Shown here: piece after piece, positions 6,253-7,595 of the stretch
How positions within the stretch are numbered: the stretch's first letter is position 1
Layout: each line of letters begins with the position of its first letter
Assembly: GCA_938038645.1 (NCBI GenBank)
Contig: CALHTA010000012.1
Location: 1-7,595, forward strand
Length of the DNA stretch: 7,595 nucleotides
Direction: 5' to 3'
Source: an uncultured Thiotrichaceae bacterium
Lineage (GTDB): Bacteria; Pseudomonadota; Gammaproteobacteria; Thiotrichales; Thiotrichaceae
The notes under the pieces: model-generated
The model's database searches: none
The model's input: only the letters and a program-made list of their open reading frames with translations
What the model was told of the DNA's origin: nothing
Made by a program: the position numbers and the translations under genes

Positions 6253-6513
6253 ATGGTTACAATTCGCATGGCTAGAGGCGGTTCAAAGAAGCGCCCGTTT
6301 TATCACCTTGTAGTAACAGATTCACGTAAGCCGCGTGATAGTGGCTATATCGAGCGTTTGGGTTATTTCAACCCTGTTGCTCGTGGTCAAGAAGTTCGTT
6401 TGCATCTTGAGCATGACCGCATCACACACTGGTTGGGCCTAGGCGCACAGCCGAGTGATCGTGTTGCAACTTTGCTGAAAGACGCTGCAAAGGCACAAGC
6501 TGCTGCCGCTTAA
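6253..6513 (+). CDS. rpsP: 30S ribosomal protein S16
   Basis: S16 is an early-binding protein of the 30S subunit body that stabilises 16S rRNA folding. The 86-residue product starts [25 protein letters not shown], the conserved S16 N-terminus, continues with IERLGYFNP (33–41) and [21 protein letters not shown] (55–75), and ends in an Ala/Lys-rich tail. Length is close to E. coli S16 (82). An upstream in-frame TTG at 6220 would add 11 residues not found in the family, so the ATG at 6253 is taken as the start, 8 nt after a weak AGAAGA. It is the first gene of the operon, and rimM follows with a 1-bp gap. Confidence 0.98.
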   Translation: MVTIRMARGGSKKRPFYHLVVTDSRKPRDSGYIERLGYFNPVARGQEVRLHLEHDRITHWLGLGAQPSDRVATLLKDAAKAQAAAA

Positions 6514-6514
6514 G

Positions 6515-7045
6515 TTGGCTTCTAAGGTTGTGGAAGTAGAGACGGAACAGTCACTAGTTGAACTAGGCAATATCAATGGTGTATTTGGTATTCAAGGCTG
6601 GGTTAAAGTGTTTTCACACACGTCTCCGAGAGTACAAATTACAGACTATCGTGTTTGGTTAGTCATGCGAAACGGTCAGTATCAGGAATATCGGGTACTT
6701 CGTGGTCGCGAGCAGGGCAAAGCTATCGTTGCTCAGCTGGAAGGTTTGGATGATCGTAATGCTGCTGAGGCAATGATTGGCTCAACAGTATTTGTCCGTT
6801 CCGATCAGTTGGATGCGTTAGGCGAAGGTGAATATTACTGGTCTCAGCTGATCGGTCTGAGCGTTGTGAATGAGCAAGGCGTAGATTTAGGCAGTGTTGA
6901 TTGGTTATTTGAAACTGGAAACAACGATGTCATGGTTGTTCAGGGTGACAAGGAACGTTTTATTCCTTACATTCGAGACAATTTTGTCAAAGATGTGGAT
7001 TTAGATGCCAGAAGAATTTTGGTAGATTGGGATCCAGATTTTTAA
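6515..7045 (+). CDS. rimM: Ribosome maturation factor RimM
   Basis: RimM binds S19 and assists maturation of the 30S head. The product is up to 176 residues (E. coli 182). The N-terminal RimM domain includes GNINGVFGIQGWVKVFS (18–34); the C-terminal PRC-barrel starts at GEGEYYW (103–109), followed by ETGNNDVMVV (133–142), IPYI (150–153) and the typical ending VDWDPDF (170–176). The start is uncertain. TTG at 6515, one base after the rpsP stop, gives the family-like length but has no Shine-Dalgarno. GTG at 6530 would give 171 residues, with a TAAGG only 2 nt before it. Neither has good spacing, so translation probably relies on ribosomes finishing rpsP. The TAA abuts the trmD ATG. Confidence 0.96.
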   Translation: MASKVVEVETEQSLVELGNINGVFGIQGWVKVFSHTSPRVQITDYRVWLVMRNGQYQEYRVLRGREQGKAIVAQLEGLDDRNAAEAMIGSTVFVRSDQLDALGEGEYYWSQLIGLSVVNEQGVDLGSVDWLFETGNNDVMVVQGDKERFIPYIRDNFVKDVDLDARRILVDWDPDF

Positions 7046-7595
7046 ATGAAAATTTCAGTGATCACGCTCTTTCCTGATTTGGTTAAAGGAGTGGTGTCTG
7101 AAGGTGTGGTTGGTAGAGCTGAAAAGCGTGGCCTGATGCAATTAGATTGCGTTAATCCTCGTGATTATGCGGTTGATGTGCATAGGACGGTGGATGACAG
7201 GCCTTATGGTGGTGGTCCCGGAATGGTGATGCGCCCCGACTGCTTAATAAAAGCGATACGTGACCAGCGTAAAAAATTAGTAAATGCTAAAACAATATAT
7301 TTAAGTCCTCAGGGGCGGTCACTTACTCAGTCAATGTTGGCCGAGTTGAGTAGTCAGTCGGAAGTAATTTTGGTCTGCGGACGATATGAAGGTATTGATG
7401 AACGTGTTATTGATCTCGAGATAGACGAAGAATGGTCTATCGGGGATTACGTATTAAGTGGTGGCGAGTTGGCTGCCATGGTCGTAATTGATGGCGTGAC
7501 GCGGTTGTTGCCTGAAGTGTTAGGGCATAAAGAATCTGCAGTTGAGGATTCGTTTACCGAGGGTGTGCTTGATCATCCTCATTACACAAGGCCTG
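7046..7595 (+). CDS. trmD: tRNA (guanine-N1-)-methyltransferase TrmD, N-terminal part (runs off right edge)
   Basis: TrmD methylates G37 of tRNAs next to the anticodon using S-adenosylmethionine, preventing +1 frameshifting. I translated 183 codons from the ATG at 7046, about 70% of the usual length of about 255. The SPOUT trefoil-knot domain shows [13 protein letters not shown] (50–62), LSPQGR (86–91), [10 protein letters not shown] (111–120) and [15 protein letters not shown] (128–142), the cofactor-binding loops. The catalytic aspartate in AVEDSF (D168) corresponds to E. coli D169. The sequence stops inside DHPHYTRP, before the small C-terminal tRNA-binding domain. The start follows the rimM TAA directly (TAAATG) with no close Shine-Dalgarno, so coupled translation is likely. 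In related bacteria rplS usually follows; that lies outside the window. Confidence 0.98.
   Translation, partial: MKISVITLFPDLVKGVVSEGVVGRAEKRGLMQLDCVNPRDYAVDVHRTVDDRPYGGGPGMVMRPDCLIKAIRDQRKKLVNAKTIYLSPQGRSLTQSMLAELSSQSEVILVCGRYEGIDERVIDLEIDEEWSIGDYVLSGGELAAMVVIDGVTRLLPEVLGHKESAVEDSFTEGVLDHPHYTRP

Overview
The window is ordinary gammaproteobacterial core-genome DNA. Two markers support this. A ypjD–CNNM/CorC-family pair is divergent from ffh, and an rpsP–rimM–trmD ribosome/tRNA-maturation operon runs in the same direction downstream of ffh, the arrangement known around ffh in E. coli and relatives. Protein motifs (Ffh, RimM, TrmD, YpjD, GlnD) also read as gammaproteobacterial. Base composition looks intermediate, in the mid-40s percent GC by eye. 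I cannot name a genus.

Left block (1–4076, minus strand): four tightly packed genes read leftward from about 4076. They are ypjD (CcsA/HemX-like membrane protein), a CNNM/CorC-family membrane protein with CBS domains, radA (DNA recombination ATPase) and the first 200 codons of glnD (PII uridylyltransferase), which runs off the left edge. Two junctions overlap by 4 bp (GTGA and ATGA) and the third has a 6-bp gap, so this looks like one translationally coupled transcript. The ypjD–CNNM pair is the familiar arrangement; radA and glnD attached behind it are not the E. coli layout.

Centre (4077–5616): a 151-bp divergent spacer carries a good extended -10 promoter and a 9-bp dyad in the ffh leader, followed by complete ffh (SRP GTPase).

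Right-centre (5617–6252): a 119-residue unrecognised exported protein lies on the minus strand between ffh and rpsP, converging on ffh with only 9 bp between stop codons. Its upstream region is shared with the rpsP promoter and contains a near-continuous 20-bp palindrome and a leader with competing hairpins.

Right block (6253–7595, plus strand): rpsP, rimM and the first 183 codons of trmD follow with 1-bp and 0-bp spacing. They link 30S assembly (S16, RimM) with tRNA m1G37 methylation (TrmD).

I see no mobile element, CRISPR array, tRNA, rRNA, phage gene or defence system. No previously undescribed multi-gene system is evident. The items most worth a second look are the small exported protein, the palindrome between it and rpsP, and the radA–glnD coupling.
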